From Anaerobacillus sp. (lineage in GTDB: Bacteria > Bacillota > Bacilli > Bacillales_H > Anaerobacillaceae): a stretch of DNA of 25,538 bases. The notes under the pieces were generated by a model. The model did no database searches, had not been told where the DNA came from, and saw only the letters and a list, made by a program, of their open reading frames with translations. Position numbers and translations under genes: made by a program. Position 1 is the stretch's first letter. Each line of letters begins with the position of its first letter. Positions 16,584 to 25,014 of this stretch are shown here, in pieces. The stretch is taken from positions 1-25,538 of the forward strand of contig SKOL01000343.1 in NCBI GenBank assembly GCA_007120055.1. Direction: 5' to 3'.

Positions 16584-18656
16584 ATGAAGAACTGTTTAAT
16601 TGTAGGGGCTGGACGAGGAGGATCGGCTTTACTTAAAATTTTAGTTGATGCAGATATGATGGAAGTTATTGGAGTTGCTGATAAAAATGAAAAAAGTTCG
16701 GGGATCTTACTCGCAAAAGAACTAGGGATAAAGACGGGCGGAGACTGGGAGTGCTTGTTAACGAACGATGTAGATGTAGTTGTTGAAGCAACTGGTGATC
16801 CTGCTCTTGCTTCTGAACTTAAGGTTGCCTGTGATAAAGCGCGTGTTGTCTTAATACCTAGCTCTGTTGCAACGTTGATTTTCAATTTAATTGAAGAAAA
16901 AGAAACATTAATTGAACAGTTAACAAACTATTATTCTAAACAAGATGTAATCATAAACTCTACCCATGACGGCATGATAGCGATTGATGAAAAGTCTATG
17001 GTGACGTTAATAAATAAGAGTGCTGAACGGATGTTAAGTGTAAAAAAAGAAGAAGTTTTAGGGAAATCGATTTATGAAATAGTGCCAGCCAGTCGGTTAG
17101 GTCGCGTTTTGCAAACGAAAAAAATAGAAATGAATAAAAAGCAGGAGATTAAAAACGGTTTAACGATTGTTACTACACGTGTTCCTATGATTCATAATGA
17201 TAAAGTGATAGGTGCATTAGCTGTCTTCAAAGATATTACCGAGATTGAGCAGATGGCTGAAGAAGTTACTAACTTAAAAAGTATTCAAACGATGCTTGAA
17301 GCAATTTTCTCGTCATCAGATGACGCGATTTCGGTAGTGGATGAAAATGGAATTGGTCTGATGATTAATCCAGCATATACTCGCTTGACAGGATTAACAG
17401 CTGAGCAAGTAATAGGAAAACCGGCGACGGCTGATATTTCTGAAGGTGAAAGTATGCATATGCATGTTCTAAAAAACCGAAAATCAGTCCGTGGGACAAG
17501 AATGAAGGTAGGTCCGAAAAAGAAAGATGTAGTTGTTAATGTAGCGCCTGTGATCGTTGATGGGAAACTAAAAGGAAGTGTTGGGGTCCTTCATGATATG
17601 TCTGAAATTAAATCGCTTACGGATGAATTGGAACGTGCAAGAAGAATTATTCGAACGTTAGAAGCGAAATACTCTTTTGAGGATATTACCGGTACGTCTG
17701 AAGAGATGGAGTTTGCGATTGAGCAAGCGAAATTAGCTGCTTCAACACCGGCGACGATTTTGTTGAGAGGGGAATCGGGTACTGGGAAAGAGCTCTTTGC
17801 CCATGCAATACATAATGCAAGTGAGAGAAAGTATAACAAGTTTGTGAGAGTTAACTGTGCGGCAATTTCTGAATCTTTATTGGAAAGTGAACTTTTTGGT
17901 TATGAAGAAGGTGCATTTTCGGGTGCTAAAAGAGGGGGGAAGCGTGGTTTATTTGAAGATGCAAACGGTGGTAGTATTTTCTTGGATGAAATTGGTGAAT
18001 TGAGCGTAAACATACAAGCGAAACTTCTTCGTGTCTTGCAAGAACGAGAAATTGTTCGGGTTGGTGGAACGAAGTCTATTGCAATCAATGTAAGGGTAAT
18101 TGCGGCTACGAATGTGAATTTAGAAAAAGCCATAAATGAAAATAGTTTTCGTGAAGATTTATATTATCGAATTAACCGAATGCCAATTTTTATTCCTTCT
18201 CTAAGAAAGCGTAAAGAAGATATTCCTGCGCTTTGTAATCATCTAATATTAAAGATTAATCAAGATTATGGTAGAAAAGTGACAGGTTTAAGGGCGTCTG
18301 CTGAAAAGGTTTTAATGAACTATGATTGGCCAGGGAATGTACGTGAGCTTGAAAATGTCCTAGGGAGAGCGATGATCTTTATGCACTTTAACGAAATTGA
18401 AATTGATGTCCATCATATTCCGGAATTGAGTGGGGAAGATAGTAAAGAAGAGCGTTCGGAAGAAATTACGCAACAATTTGCGAGTTTCCAATCATTAGCT
18501 GAAAAAGTTCAGCAATTTGAAAAAGAGCAAATACTATTTGCTTTAAAGAATAATGACGGTAATAAAACGGCTACCGCCAAAAGTTTAAAACTTTCAATTA
18601 GAAATTTATATTATAAAATGGAAAAATATAATATTGAAATAAATAGCATGCAATAA
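16584..18656 (+). CDS. bkdR: Sigma-54-dependent activator BkdR (Rossmann + PAS + AAA+ + HTH)
   Basis: BkdR is an enhancer-binding protein that activates the bkd operon with sigma-54 (SigL), in B. subtilis in response to Ile/Val. ATG 16584 (690 aa) has AAAAGGG 8 bases upstream. GTG 16575 is part of that site. The N-terminus (about 3-85) looks like a Rossmann NAD(P)-binding domain ([17 protein letters not shown]). Two PAS domains follow (about 110-220 and 235-345), then the AAA+ core with Walker A GESGTGKE (396-403), the sigma-54-contacting loop GAFSGA (443-448, Ser where Thr is normal), Walker [12 protein letters not shown], and a C-terminal Fis-type HTH (about 650-690). A -24/-12 promoter and the target operon lie directly downstream. 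What the N-terminal domain senses is unknown. Confidence 0.93.
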   Translation: MKNCLIVGAGRGGSALLKILVDADMMEVIGVADKNEKSSGILLAKELGIKTGGDWECLLTNDVDVVVEATGDPALASELKVACDKARVVLIPSSVATLIFNLIEEKETLIEQLTNYYSKQDVIINSTHDGMIAIDEKSMVTLINKSAERMLSVKKEEVLGKSIYEIVPASRLGRVLQTKKIEMNKKQEIKNGLTIVTTRVPMIHNDKVIGALAVFKDITEIEQMAEEVTNLKSIQTMLEAIFSSSDDAISVVDENGIGLMINPAYTRLTGLTAEQVIGKPATADISEGESMHMHVLKNRKSVRGTRMKVGPKKKDVVVNVAPVIVDGKLKGSVGVLHDMSEIKSLTDELERARRIIRTLEAKYSFEDITGTSEEMEFAIEQAKLAASTPATILLRGESGTGKELFAHAIHNASERKYNKFVRVNCAAISESLLESELFGYEEGAFSGAKRGGKRGLFEDANGGSIFLDEIGELSVNIQAKLLRVLQEREIVRVGGTKSIAINVRVIAATNVNLEKAINENSFREDLYYRINRMPIFIPSLRKRKEDIPALCNHLILKINQDYGRKVTGLRASAEKVLMNYDWPGNVRELENVLGRAMIFMHFNEIEIDVHHIPELSGEDSKEERSEEITQQFASFQSLAEKVQQFEKEQILFALKNNDGNKTATAKSLKLSIRNLYYKMEKYNIEINSMQ

Positions 18657-18662
18657 TTTGCG

Positions 18663-18686
18663 CACTATGATAAAATTTGCATAGTG
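18663..18686. promoter_or_regulatory. Inverted repeat, possible BkdR upstream activating site or weak terminator
   Basis: CACTATG-N10-CATAGTG lies between the bkdR stop and the -24 element, centred about 72 bases ahead of it. This fits an enhancer for a dimeric activator. It could instead be a hairpin ending bkdR, although there is no T run. Confidence 0.45.
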
Positions 18687-18746
18687 GAATTGGTTAATTG
18701 TGAACAAAAAGTGTACAAAAAGACCTGATATTAGTTGGTTACAAAC

Positions 18747-18763
18747 TTGGCACAGAAATTGCA
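18747..18763 (+). promoter_or_regulatory. Sigma-54 (-24/-12) promoter of the ptb-bcd-buk-bkd operon
   Basis: TTGGCAC-AGAAA-TTGCA matches the sigma-54 consensus (TGGCAC and TTGC with correct spacing). It is preceded by a sigma-54 activator gene and followed 44 bases later by ptb. Transcription should start near 18775. Arms of a perfect 9-bp inverted repeat, GTTGGTTAC (18734-18742) and GTAACCAAC (18776-18784), bracket it. Confidence 0.93.
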
Positions 18764-18807
18764 ATATTAAATTGTGTAACCAACGTGACAACGAGAAAGG
18801 CGGTACG

Positions 18808-19716
18808 ATGGTGAATTTAGATCAACTTAAGGAACAAGCAATACAATTGCCATCAAAGGTTGTGGCAGTTGCTGCAGCAGAAGATGAGGAAGTAGTTGAA
18901 GCGGTAGTTAACGCTGTGGATCAAAAATTAGCAACCTTTATTTTATATGGTAATGAAGAAAAGATTAAATCTCTGCTTACTAGTAGCAAAAACGGCGATT
19001 ACAACAAAAGTGAATACGTTAAAATTGTGAACGCTAACAATGACAAAGATGCAGCCAAATTAGCTGTCCAAGCTGTAAACCAAGGTATTGCAGATGTATT
19101 AATGAAAGGTATGGTTTCAACTTCTGTTATTTTAAAAGAAGTTTTAAACAAAGAGTATGGTCTTAGAGCAGGAAAAGTATTATCTCACGTAGCGGCTTTT
19201 CAAATACCTGATGTAGACAGACTTATTTTTGTAACAGATGCAGCGATGAACATCGCACCTGATTTAAATCAAAAAGTTGAAATCATTAACAATTCGGTTT
19301 ATATTGCTAGGCGGTTAGGGTTAGAGTTACCTAAAGTTGCGGTACTCTCGGCTGTAGAGACGGTTAATCCCAACATGGTGGCCACTGTCGATGGTGCACT
19401 GCTTGCTCAAATGAACAAACGAGGTCAAATTAAAAATTGTATAGTAGATGGACCTCTTGCGGTGGATAATGCAATATCAATTCATGCTGCCCAGTTAAAA
19501 GGAATTGAAGGTGAAGTGGCTGGGAGAGCGGATATTTTAGTTGTTCCGATGATTGAAGTAGGTAATGCTTTATACAAGTCTCTTGTTTATTTTTCGAAAG
19601 CAAAAGTTGGCGGAGTAATTGCTGGCGCTAAGGCACCGATCGTATTGACATCTAGAGCCGATTCAGCAGAGAGTAAACTTTATTCATTAGCAATGGCAGT
19701 TCGTTCAGTTAGCTAA
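18808..19716 (+). CDS. ptb: Phosphate butyryltransferase
   Basis: Ptb converts butyryl-, isobutyryl- or isovaleryl-CoA and phosphate to the acyl-phosphate, which Buk uses to make ATP. Starting at ATG 18808 gives 302 aa beginning [10 protein letters not shown], the usual family length, with AAAGG 7 bases ahead. A longer reading frame from 18700 would run through the sigma-54 promoter and is rejected. The fold is of the phosphate acetyl/butyryltransferase type, with conserved blocks [24 protein letters not shown] and the C-terminal [19 protein letters not shown]. First gene of the bkd operon, with bcd 35 bases downstream. Confidence 0.95.
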   Translation: MVNLDQLKEQAIQLPSKVVAVAAAEDEEVVEAVVNAVDQKLATFILYGNEEKIKSLLTSSKNGDYNKSEYVKIVNANNDKDAAKLAVQAVNQGIADVLMKGMVSTSVILKEVLNKEYGLRAGKVLSHVAAFQIPDVDRLIFVTDAAMNIAPDLNQKVEIINNSVYIARRLGLELPKVAVLSAVETVNPNMVATVDGALLAQMNKRGQIKNCIVDGPLAVDNAISIHAAQLKGIEGEVAGRADILVVPMIEVGNALYKSLVYFSKAKVGGVIAGAKAPIVLTSRADSAESKLYSLAMAVRSVS

Positions 19717-19751
19717 AGGAAAAAAGAGTGAAAATAGGGAGGAAAAATACG

Positions 19752-20849
19752 ATGGAATTATTTAAGTATATGGAAACGTATGATTATGAGCAGGTTGTTG
19801 TATGTCAAGACAAACAATCAGGTTTAAAAGCAATCATTGCAATACACGATACAACCCTTGGACCGGCTCTTGGTGGAACTAGAATGTGGACTTATAATAC
19901 AGAAGCAGAAGCATTTGAAGATGCACTTCGTTTAGCTAAAGGAATGACTTATAAAAATGCAGCAGCAGGTTTAAATCTTGGTGGAGGAAAAACAGTTATT
20001 ATTGGAGACCCTCGTAAAGATAAAAATGAGGAAATGTTCCGAGCTTTCGGTCGTTATATCCAAGGATTAAACGGACGCTATATTACAGCTGAAGATGTTG
20101 GGACTACAGTAGGAGATATGGACATCATCCATGAAGAAACGGATTACGTAACAGGGATTTCACCAGCATTTGGTTCATCAGGAAATCCATCGCCGGTAAC
20201 AGCGTATGGCGTTTATGTAGGAATGAAAGCGGCCGCAAAAGAAGCGTTTGGTACTAACTCTTTAGAAGGCTTGACGGTGGCTGTTCAAGGTGTTGGGAAT
20301 GTATCATATACGCTATGTAAGCACCTTCATGAAGAAGGAGCAAAATTAATCGTTACTGATATCAACAAAGAGTCTGTGGCAAGAGCAGTTGAAGACTTCG
20401 GTGCAAAAGCAGTTGACATTAACGACATTTACAGTGTTGAATGTGATATTTTCGCACCATGTGCCTTAGGAGCAATTATTAATGACGATACTATCCCGCA
20501 ACTTAAAGCGAAAGTTATTGCAGGGGCAGCAAACAATCAATTAAAAGAAACAAAACACGGTGACCAAATCTCTGAACTTGGTATCGTTTATGCGCCTGAT
20601 TATGTTATTAATGCAGGTGGAGTTATAAATGTCGCTGATGAGCTATACGGCTACAATAAAGATCGAGCATTAAAAAGAGTAGAAACGATATATGATAGTA
20701 TTTCAAAGATTTTTGAAATTTCGAAACGTGATAATATTCCAACGTATATGGCGGCCGATCGTATGGCTGAAGAAAGAATTGAAAACATGCGTAAGTCTCG
20801 TAAGCAGTTTTTAACGAATGAACATAGTATTTTAAGTAGACGTCGTTAA
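19752..20849 (+). CDS. bcd: Leucine dehydrogenase
   Basis: This NAD-dependent enzyme deaminates Leu, Val and Ile to the branched 2-keto acids that feed the BCKDH complex encoded downstream. ATG 19752 gives 365 aa (B. subtilis about 364). GGGAGG lies 9 bases ahead, while the in-frame start at 19728 lacks a site. The Glu/Leu/Phe/Val dehydrogenase motif with catalytic Lys is in [11 protein letters not shown], preceded by GGTRMW. The NAD-binding domain begins [17 protein letters not shown]. The conserved [10 protein letters not shown] and AGAANNQL blocks are intact. A gap of more than 400 bases separates it from buk, which is long for this operon. Confidence 0.97.
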   Translation: MELFKYMETYDYEQVVVCQDKQSGLKAIIAIHDTTLGPALGGTRMWTYNTEAEAFEDALRLAKGMTYKNAAAGLNLGGGKTVIIGDPRKDKNEEMFRAFGRYIQGLNGRYITAEDVGTTVGDMDIIHEETDYVTGISPAFGSSGNPSPVTAYGVYVGMKAAAKEAFGTNSLEGLTVAVQGVGNVSYTLCKHLHEEGAKLIVTDINKESVARAVEDFGAKAVDINDIYSVECDIFAPCALGAIINDDTIPQLKAKVIAGAANNQLKETKHGDQISELGIVYAPDYVINAGGVINVADELYGYNKDRALKRVETIYDSISKIFEISKRDNIPTYMAADRMAEERIENMRKSRKQFLTNEHSILSRRR

Positions 20850-20864
20850 TAACGAAGTAGTAAA

Positions 20865-20973
20865 TAGAGGGTGGCTTTTTATAGGAGTTGGCATGCCTGA
20901 ATAATAATTAGTATTGTTTCACTTGTGACATACTAACTTTGAAGGCTAGTAGCTCTTTGGAAGCCAGCCTCTA
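20865..20973 (+). other. Long-range stem in the bcd-buk gap
   Basis: TAGAGGGTGGCTT (20865-20877) and AAGCCAGCCTCTA (20961-20973) are complementary except for one central G-G pair, enclosing about 83 bases. No open reading frame of note lies inside. It may be an mRNA-processing or attenuation structure within the operon, or the ends of another miniature repeat. No T run follows. Confidence 0.45.
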
Positions 20974-21013
20974 TCATTATAATTTAATAAATTTCATCAC
21001 ATCTTAATTTAGT

Positions 21014-21076
21014 GCCACAAGGAAACTCCCATCTAGTTGAGCTAATCGTTCTCAACTGGATGGAGCGGGGTGTGGC
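21014..21076 (+). other. Two-part hairpin in the bcd-buk gap, candidate RNA element
   Basis: CCATCTAGTTGAG (21029-21041) pairs with CTCAACTGGATGG (21051-21063), 13 bp with one G-U pair. An outer GCCACA/TGTGGC stem (21014-21019 with 21071-21076) flanks it across an internal loop. The tail (TAGTTTATTGGG) is not a strong terminator. It could modulate expression of the downstream genes or protect the upstream message. No known riboswitch class is recognised. Confidence 0.5.
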
Positions 21077-21111
21077 TAGTTTATTGGGATTATAAAGTTT
21101 ACTTAATTGAG

Positions 21112-21224
21112 TGAATTTCATAATTACCAAAAACGAGCCACATCAAGCAATATATAGTTTGCGAAGGGTTCTGGCGCAACTATATATTGATCTTAGTGGC
21201 GAGAATAATGAATTATGCAATTCA
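21112..21224. repeat. 113-bp MITE-like palindromic repeat, copy 3
   Basis: Same orientation and length as the copy at 6785-6897. It begins TGAATTTCATAATTACC and ends AATTATGCAATTCA. It lies inside the bkd operon between bcd and buk, 40 bases ahead of the buk start. Confidence 0.85.
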
Positions 21225-21264
21225 TTAAATTAGGTTTCAAATAAATTTGTTGGGGGTAAGTTTT

Positions 21265-22371
21265 TTGCAACATGAATATCGAATTTTAGCCATTAATCCG
21301 GGATCTACTTCCACTAAAATAGGTATATATGACGACGAGCGCTCTTTGATAGAAAAGACGATTCGCCATGATGCCGATGCGATTAATTCATATGATCGAA
21401 TTATCGACCAATATTCATTTCGGAAAGAAACAATTTTAGAAACTCTTCATGAAGAAGGGATCAATATCTCTAAGTTAAGTGCAGTTGTTGGTAGAGGGGG
21501 ATTGTTACGACCGATTGAAGGGGGGACGTATGAAGTCAATGATGCGATGTTGAAGGATTTACGTCTAGGTTTTTCTGGAGAGCACGCATCGAATTTAGGA
21601 GGAATTTTAGCTTTTGAAATTGCGAAGCAACTTAACATTCCTTCGTTTATTGTAGACCCTGTCGTTGTCGATGAAATGGACCCAATTGCTAAAATATCTG
21701 GATTTGCACTTTTTGAAAGAAAAAGTATTTTTCATGCTTTAAACCAAAAAGCAGTAGCAAGAAGAGTTGCTAAAGATCTAGGTAAGAAATATGAAAAATT
21801 AAATTTAATTGTTACCCATATGGGCGGAGGTATTACTGTTGGTGCTCATAAAGGTGGGCGTGTTATAGATGTTAATAATGGTTTACATGGAGAAGGACCA
21901 TTCTCACCAGAACGTGCTGGAACAGTACCGGCAGGGGATTTAGTTTCATTATCATTTTCAGGGGAGTATTATGCGGATGAGATAATGAAAAAAATCGTCG
22001 GTCAAGGTGGTCTAGTCGGCTATTTAGGTACGAACGATGCGGTAGAAGTTGAAAAAAGGATAGCTTCTGGAGATGAAGAAGCAAAGCTTGTATATGATGC
22101 GATGGCATATCAAGTTGCAAAAGAGATCGGCGCAGCAAGCACAGTTTTAAAAGGTGAAGTTGATGCGATTGTTTTAACAGGTGGGCTTGCTTACGGTAAA
22201 AGTTTTGTGAAGGAAATTACCGATCGAATTAGTTGGGTAGCTGATGTAATCGTCCATCCAGGGGAAAATGAACTTCAAGCATTAGTGGAGGGCGGCTTAA
22301 GGGTTCTTCGTGGAGAAGAACAAGCAAAGTCATATCCTAATAATGAAGTTACTGTTGAAAATGTAAAGTAG
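21265..22371 (+). CDS. buk: Butyrate kinase (branched-chain fatty acid kinase)
   Basis: Buk transfers phosphate from butyryl- or branched acyl-phosphate to ADP, completing the Ptb-Buk ATP-forming pair. TTG 21265 is chosen because TTGGGGGTAAG ends close upstream and the protein then begins [20 protein letters not shown], matching the family start. This gives 368 aa. The TTG at 21247 precedes that site. The acetate/butyrate kinase (ASKHA) motifs are [15 protein letters not shown] near the N-terminus, [20 protein letters not shown] in the middle, and [13 protein letters not shown] near the C-terminus. lpdV starts 16 bases after the stop. Confidence 0.95.
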   Translation: MQHEYRILAINPGSTSTKIGIYDDERSLIEKTIRHDADAINSYDRIIDQYSFRKETILETLHEEGINISKLSAVVGRGGLLRPIEGGTYEVNDAMLKDLRLGFSGEHASNLGGILAFEIAKQLNIPSFIVDPVVVDEMDPIAKISGFALFERKSIFHALNQKAVARRVAKDLGKKYEKLNLIVTHMGGGITVGAHKGGRVIDVNNGLHGEGPFSPERAGTVPAGDLVSLSFSGEYYADEIMKKIVGQGGLVGYLGTNDAVEVEKRIASGDEEAKLVYDAMAYQVAKEIGAASTVLKGEVDAIVLTGGLAYGKSFVKEITDRISWVADVIVHPGENELQALVEGGLRVLRGEEQAKSYPNNEVTVENVK

Positions 22372-22387
22372 GGAAGGAGACAAACAA

Positions 22388-23809
22388 ATGGCTCATGAAT
22401 ATGACTTAGTAATACTAGGAGCAGGGACTGGTGGTTATGTTGCTGCCATCAAAGCATCGCAGCTAGGGTTAAAAGTGGCTGTCGTTGAAAAAGCAAAATT
22501 AGGTGGTACGTGTTTACATCAAGGTTGTATCCCGAGTAAGGCGCTACTAAGAAGTGCTGAAGTGTATTCAACAATGAAGCACTCTGAAGAGTTCGGGGTA
22601 AGTGCAAACGATGTCACTCTTCATTTCGATAAGGTTCAGCAAAGAAAAGAGAAAATCATTGAGAACCTACATAAGGGTGTCCAGCATCTTATGAAAAAAG
22701 GGAAGATTGATGTTTATGAAGGAATTGGGCGTATTTTAGGACCATCTATTTTTTCTCCAACTCCAGGGACGATTTCCGTTGAAATGAACAACGGTGAAGA
22801 AAATGAGATGCTAATTCCGAAAAATGTTCTCATAGCGACAGGTTCTAGACCGAGAACATTACCAGGTCTTGAAATTGATGGACAATACGTTCTTTCAAGT
22901 GATGAAGCATTGAAAATGGAAGCACTTCCAGAGTCAATGATCATTGTTGGTGGTGGAGTCATTGGGATTGAATGGGCATCAATGCTCGCTGACTTTGGCG
23001 TTAAAGTAACTGTTCTTGAGTACGCTGATCGAATTTTACCTACAGAAGATCATGAAGTTTCAAAAGAAGCTACTCGCTCAATGAAGAAAAAGGGTATAAA
23101 GATAGTTACAAGTGCGAAAGTTCTTTCTGAAACGATTGAAAAAGGAGAAGTGGCTACGATTCAAGCTGAGCATAAAGGAGAAACAAAAGCATTCTCTGCC
23201 GAAAAGCTTCTCGTTTCCGTAGGCCGACAAGCAAATATTGAAGGAATCGGTTTAGAAAATACCGATATACAAGTAGAGAACGGTGTGATTCAAACGAATG
23301 AGTTTTATCAAACGAAGGAATCTCACATTTATGCAATCGGAGATGTGATTGGAGGGCTTCAGCTAGCGCATGTCGCATCCCATGAAGGTATAATAGCTGT
23401 AGAACATATGGCTGATCAAAATCCACATGAGCTAGATTATAATTTAATCGCAAAATGTGTGTACAGTTCTCCTGAAATTGCAAGTGTAGGACTAACAGAA
23501 AATGAAGCAAAAGAAAAAGGTTATAAAGTAAAAACAGGTAAGTTTTTATTTAAAGCCATTGGTAAAGCGATGGTGTTCGGAGAGACAGACGGCTTTGTAA
23601 AGCTTGTTGTTGATGAAGATTCAGAAGATTTATTAGGAGTTCATATGATTGGGCCTCATGTGACTGATATGATTTCTGAAGCAGCGCTGGCTAAAGTGTT
23701 AGACGCGACGCATTGGGAAGTTGCAAATACAATTCATCCACACCCGACACTATCAGAGGCAATAGGTGAAGCAGCACTCGCTGTTGACGGAAAAGCGATT
23801 CACGGTTAA
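22388..23809 (+). CDS. lpdV: Dihydrolipoyl dehydrogenase of the branched-chain keto-acid complex (E3)
   Basis: E3 reoxidises dihydrolipoamide on the E2 core with FAD and NAD. The 473-aa protein has the FAD motif GAGTGG (11-16), the redox disulfide Cys42/Cys47 in GGTCLHQGCIPSKALL, the NAD-binding GGGVIGIEWASML, the second FAD contact YAIGDVIGGLQLAH, and the C-terminal HPHPTLSE active-site motif of the dimer partner. GGAAGGAG precedes ATG 22388. Its place between buk and bkdAA marks it as the BCKDH-specific copy (LpdV) rather than the pyruvate dehydrogenase one. A gap of about 200 bases follows. Confidence 0.97.
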   Translation: MAHEYDLVILGAGTGGYVAAIKASQLGLKVAVVEKAKLGGTCLHQGCIPSKALLRSAEVYSTMKHSEEFGVSANDVTLHFDKVQQRKEKIIENLHKGVQHLMKKGKIDVYEGIGRILGPSIFSPTPGTISVEMNNGEENEMLIPKNVLIATGSRPRTLPGLEIDGQYVLSSDEALKMEALPESMIIVGGGVIGIEWASMLADFGVKVTVLEYADRILPTEDHEVSKEATRSMKKKGIKIVTSAKVLSETIEKGEVATIQAEHKGETKAFSAEKLLVSVGRQANIEGIGLENTDIQVENGVIQTNEFYQTKESHIYAIGDVIGGLQLAHVASHEGIIAVEHMADQNPHELDYNLIAKCVYSSPEIASVGLTENEAKEKGYKVKTGKFLFKAIGKAMVFGETDGFVKLVVDEDSEDLLGVHMIGPHVTDMISEAALAKVLDATHWEVANTIHPHPTLSEAIGEAALAVDGKAIHG

Positions 23810-24012
23810 CAATTCACAATTTACAATTAAAAATTGGGAATTGGAATGATGTATTGAAGAAAATTGTTTGTGTGAGGGTTTATAATTCTAAATTATGAAT
23901 TTTAACTTCTAAATTATCATTAAAAGCTTTGTTATGTCTGGGCAACGTAGCATAGCTTTCAAGAATTGTACATTATAATTGTACATTTCACATTATAAAA
24001 GGGGGTCTTATA
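23810..24012. other. AT-rich lpdV-bkdAA spacer with repeat-like sequence
   Basis: No gene is seen. The spacer has AATTCACAATTTACAATT near 23810-23827, similar to the oapA-side spacer. It also has an AAAGCT/AGCTTT hairpin (about 23924-23962) and a doubled ATTGTACATT (near 23966 and 23979). It interrupts an otherwise tight operon and is probably a degenerate inserted repeat. The GGGGGT at its end is the bkdAA ribosome site. Confidence 0.45.
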
Positions 24013-25011
24013 ATGACTGAAAATCGTCATGCATCAGTAGGCTTAAGTGATCAAGATGTACTTGAAATTTATGAGACGATGTTACTCGCAAGAAAGATAG
24101 ATGAAAGAATGTGGTTATTAAACCGAGCAGGAAAAATTCCTTTTGTTATTTCTTGTCAAGGTCAAGAAGCTGCTCAAGTTGGAGCGGCCTACGCTTTGAA
24201 TAAAGAAAAGGATTATGTTTTACCTTATTACCGTGACATGGGTGTTGTTCTTCACTTTGGAATGACGGCTCTTGACCTTATGCTATCAGCATTTGCTAAA
24301 GCTGAAGATCCAAACTCTGGCGGTAGACAAATGCCGGGACACTTCGGTCAAAAGAAAAATCGCATTGTCACAGGATCTTCTCCAGTAACAACACAAGTTC
24401 CTCATGCTGTAGGAGTGGCTTTAGCTGGTAAAATGCAAGGAAAAGACTTTGTGACATTTACAACATTTGGAGAAGGTTCATCAAACCAAGGTGATTTTCA
24501 TGAAGGGGCGAACTTTGCTGCTGTTCATAAATTGCCTGTTATCTTAATGTGTGAAAATAATAAGTATGCGATTTCTGTACCGATTCATAAACAATTAGCG
24601 TGTGAAAAAGTATCTGATCGTGCGATCGGATATGGAATGCCAGGTGAGACCGTAGACGGAAATGATCCAATTGCTGTTTATAAAGCGGTTAAAGCAGCAG
24701 CTGATCGTGGGAGAAATGGTGAAGGACCAACGTTAATTGAAACTGTTTCGTATCGTTTAACACCACACTCTAGTGACGACGATGACCGAGCGTATCGTTC
24801 AAGAGAAGAAGTTGAAGAAGCGAAAAAGAAAGATTCAATCATTACGTTTAAAGCGTATTTGCAAGAATTAAATATTTTAACAGAAGACATTGAAAATCAA
24901 ATAAATGAACGTATTTCTAATGCCGTAAATGATGCGACAGAGTATGCGGAAGCGGCAGCTTATGCTCCTGCTGAAGACGCTTTAAAATACGTTTACGCTG
25001 AGGGGGAATAG
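24013..25011 (+). CDS. bkdAA: Branched-chain 2-oxoacid dehydrogenase E1 alpha subunit
   Basis: E1 alpha and beta decarboxylate the keto acids of Leu, Ile and Val with thiamine diphosphate and pass the acyl group to lipoylated E2. This supplies primers for branched-chain fatty acids. The 332-aa protein is full length. The early region has ISCQGQEAAQVGAAYAL, and the ThDP/Mg motif is GEGSSNQGDFHEGANFAA...CENN. The phosphorylation-loop-like segment YRLTPHSSDDDDRAYRS is typical of the family. GGGGGT precedes ATG 24013. The beta-subunit gene starts 3 bases after the stop. Confidence 0.97.
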   Translation: MTENRHASVGLSDQDVLEIYETMLLARKIDERMWLLNRAGKIPFVISCQGQEAAQVGAAYALNKEKDYVLPYYRDMGVVLHFGMTALDLMLSAFAKAEDPNSGGRQMPGHFGQKKNRIVTGSSPVTTQVPHAVGVALAGKMQGKDFVTFTTFGEGSSNQGDFHEGANFAAVHKLPVILMCENNKYAISVPIHKQLACEKVSDRAIGYGMPGETVDGNDPIAVYKAVKAAADRGRNGEGPTLIETVSYRLTPHSSDDDDRAYRSREEVEEAKKKDSIITFKAYLQELNILTEDIENQINERISNAVNDATEYAEAAAYAPAEDALKYVYAEGE

Positions 25012-25014
25012 ACG

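Noticed and set aside
16324..16587. Plus-strand open frame of 87 codons opposite the DUF2627 gene
   Set aside because: It overlaps a convincing minus-strand gene with a good ribosome site and has no recognisable features of its own.
18700..18807. N-terminal extension of ptb starting at 18700
   Set aside because: It would be translated across the sigma-54 promoter, before the transcription start, and lacks family similarity. ATG 18808 has a proper ribosome site and gives the normal length.
20865..20880. AGGGTGGC resembling the start of a T-box antiterminator motif
   Set aside because: There is no stem I with specifier loop before it, the motif does not continue as a T-box (ACCGCG), and no terminator follows. 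It lies directly after bcd.
4043..21224. CRISPR array suggested by repeated 113-bp units
   Set aside because: The copies are scattered over 17 kb, differ in orientation, and have no regular spacers or cas genes nearby.
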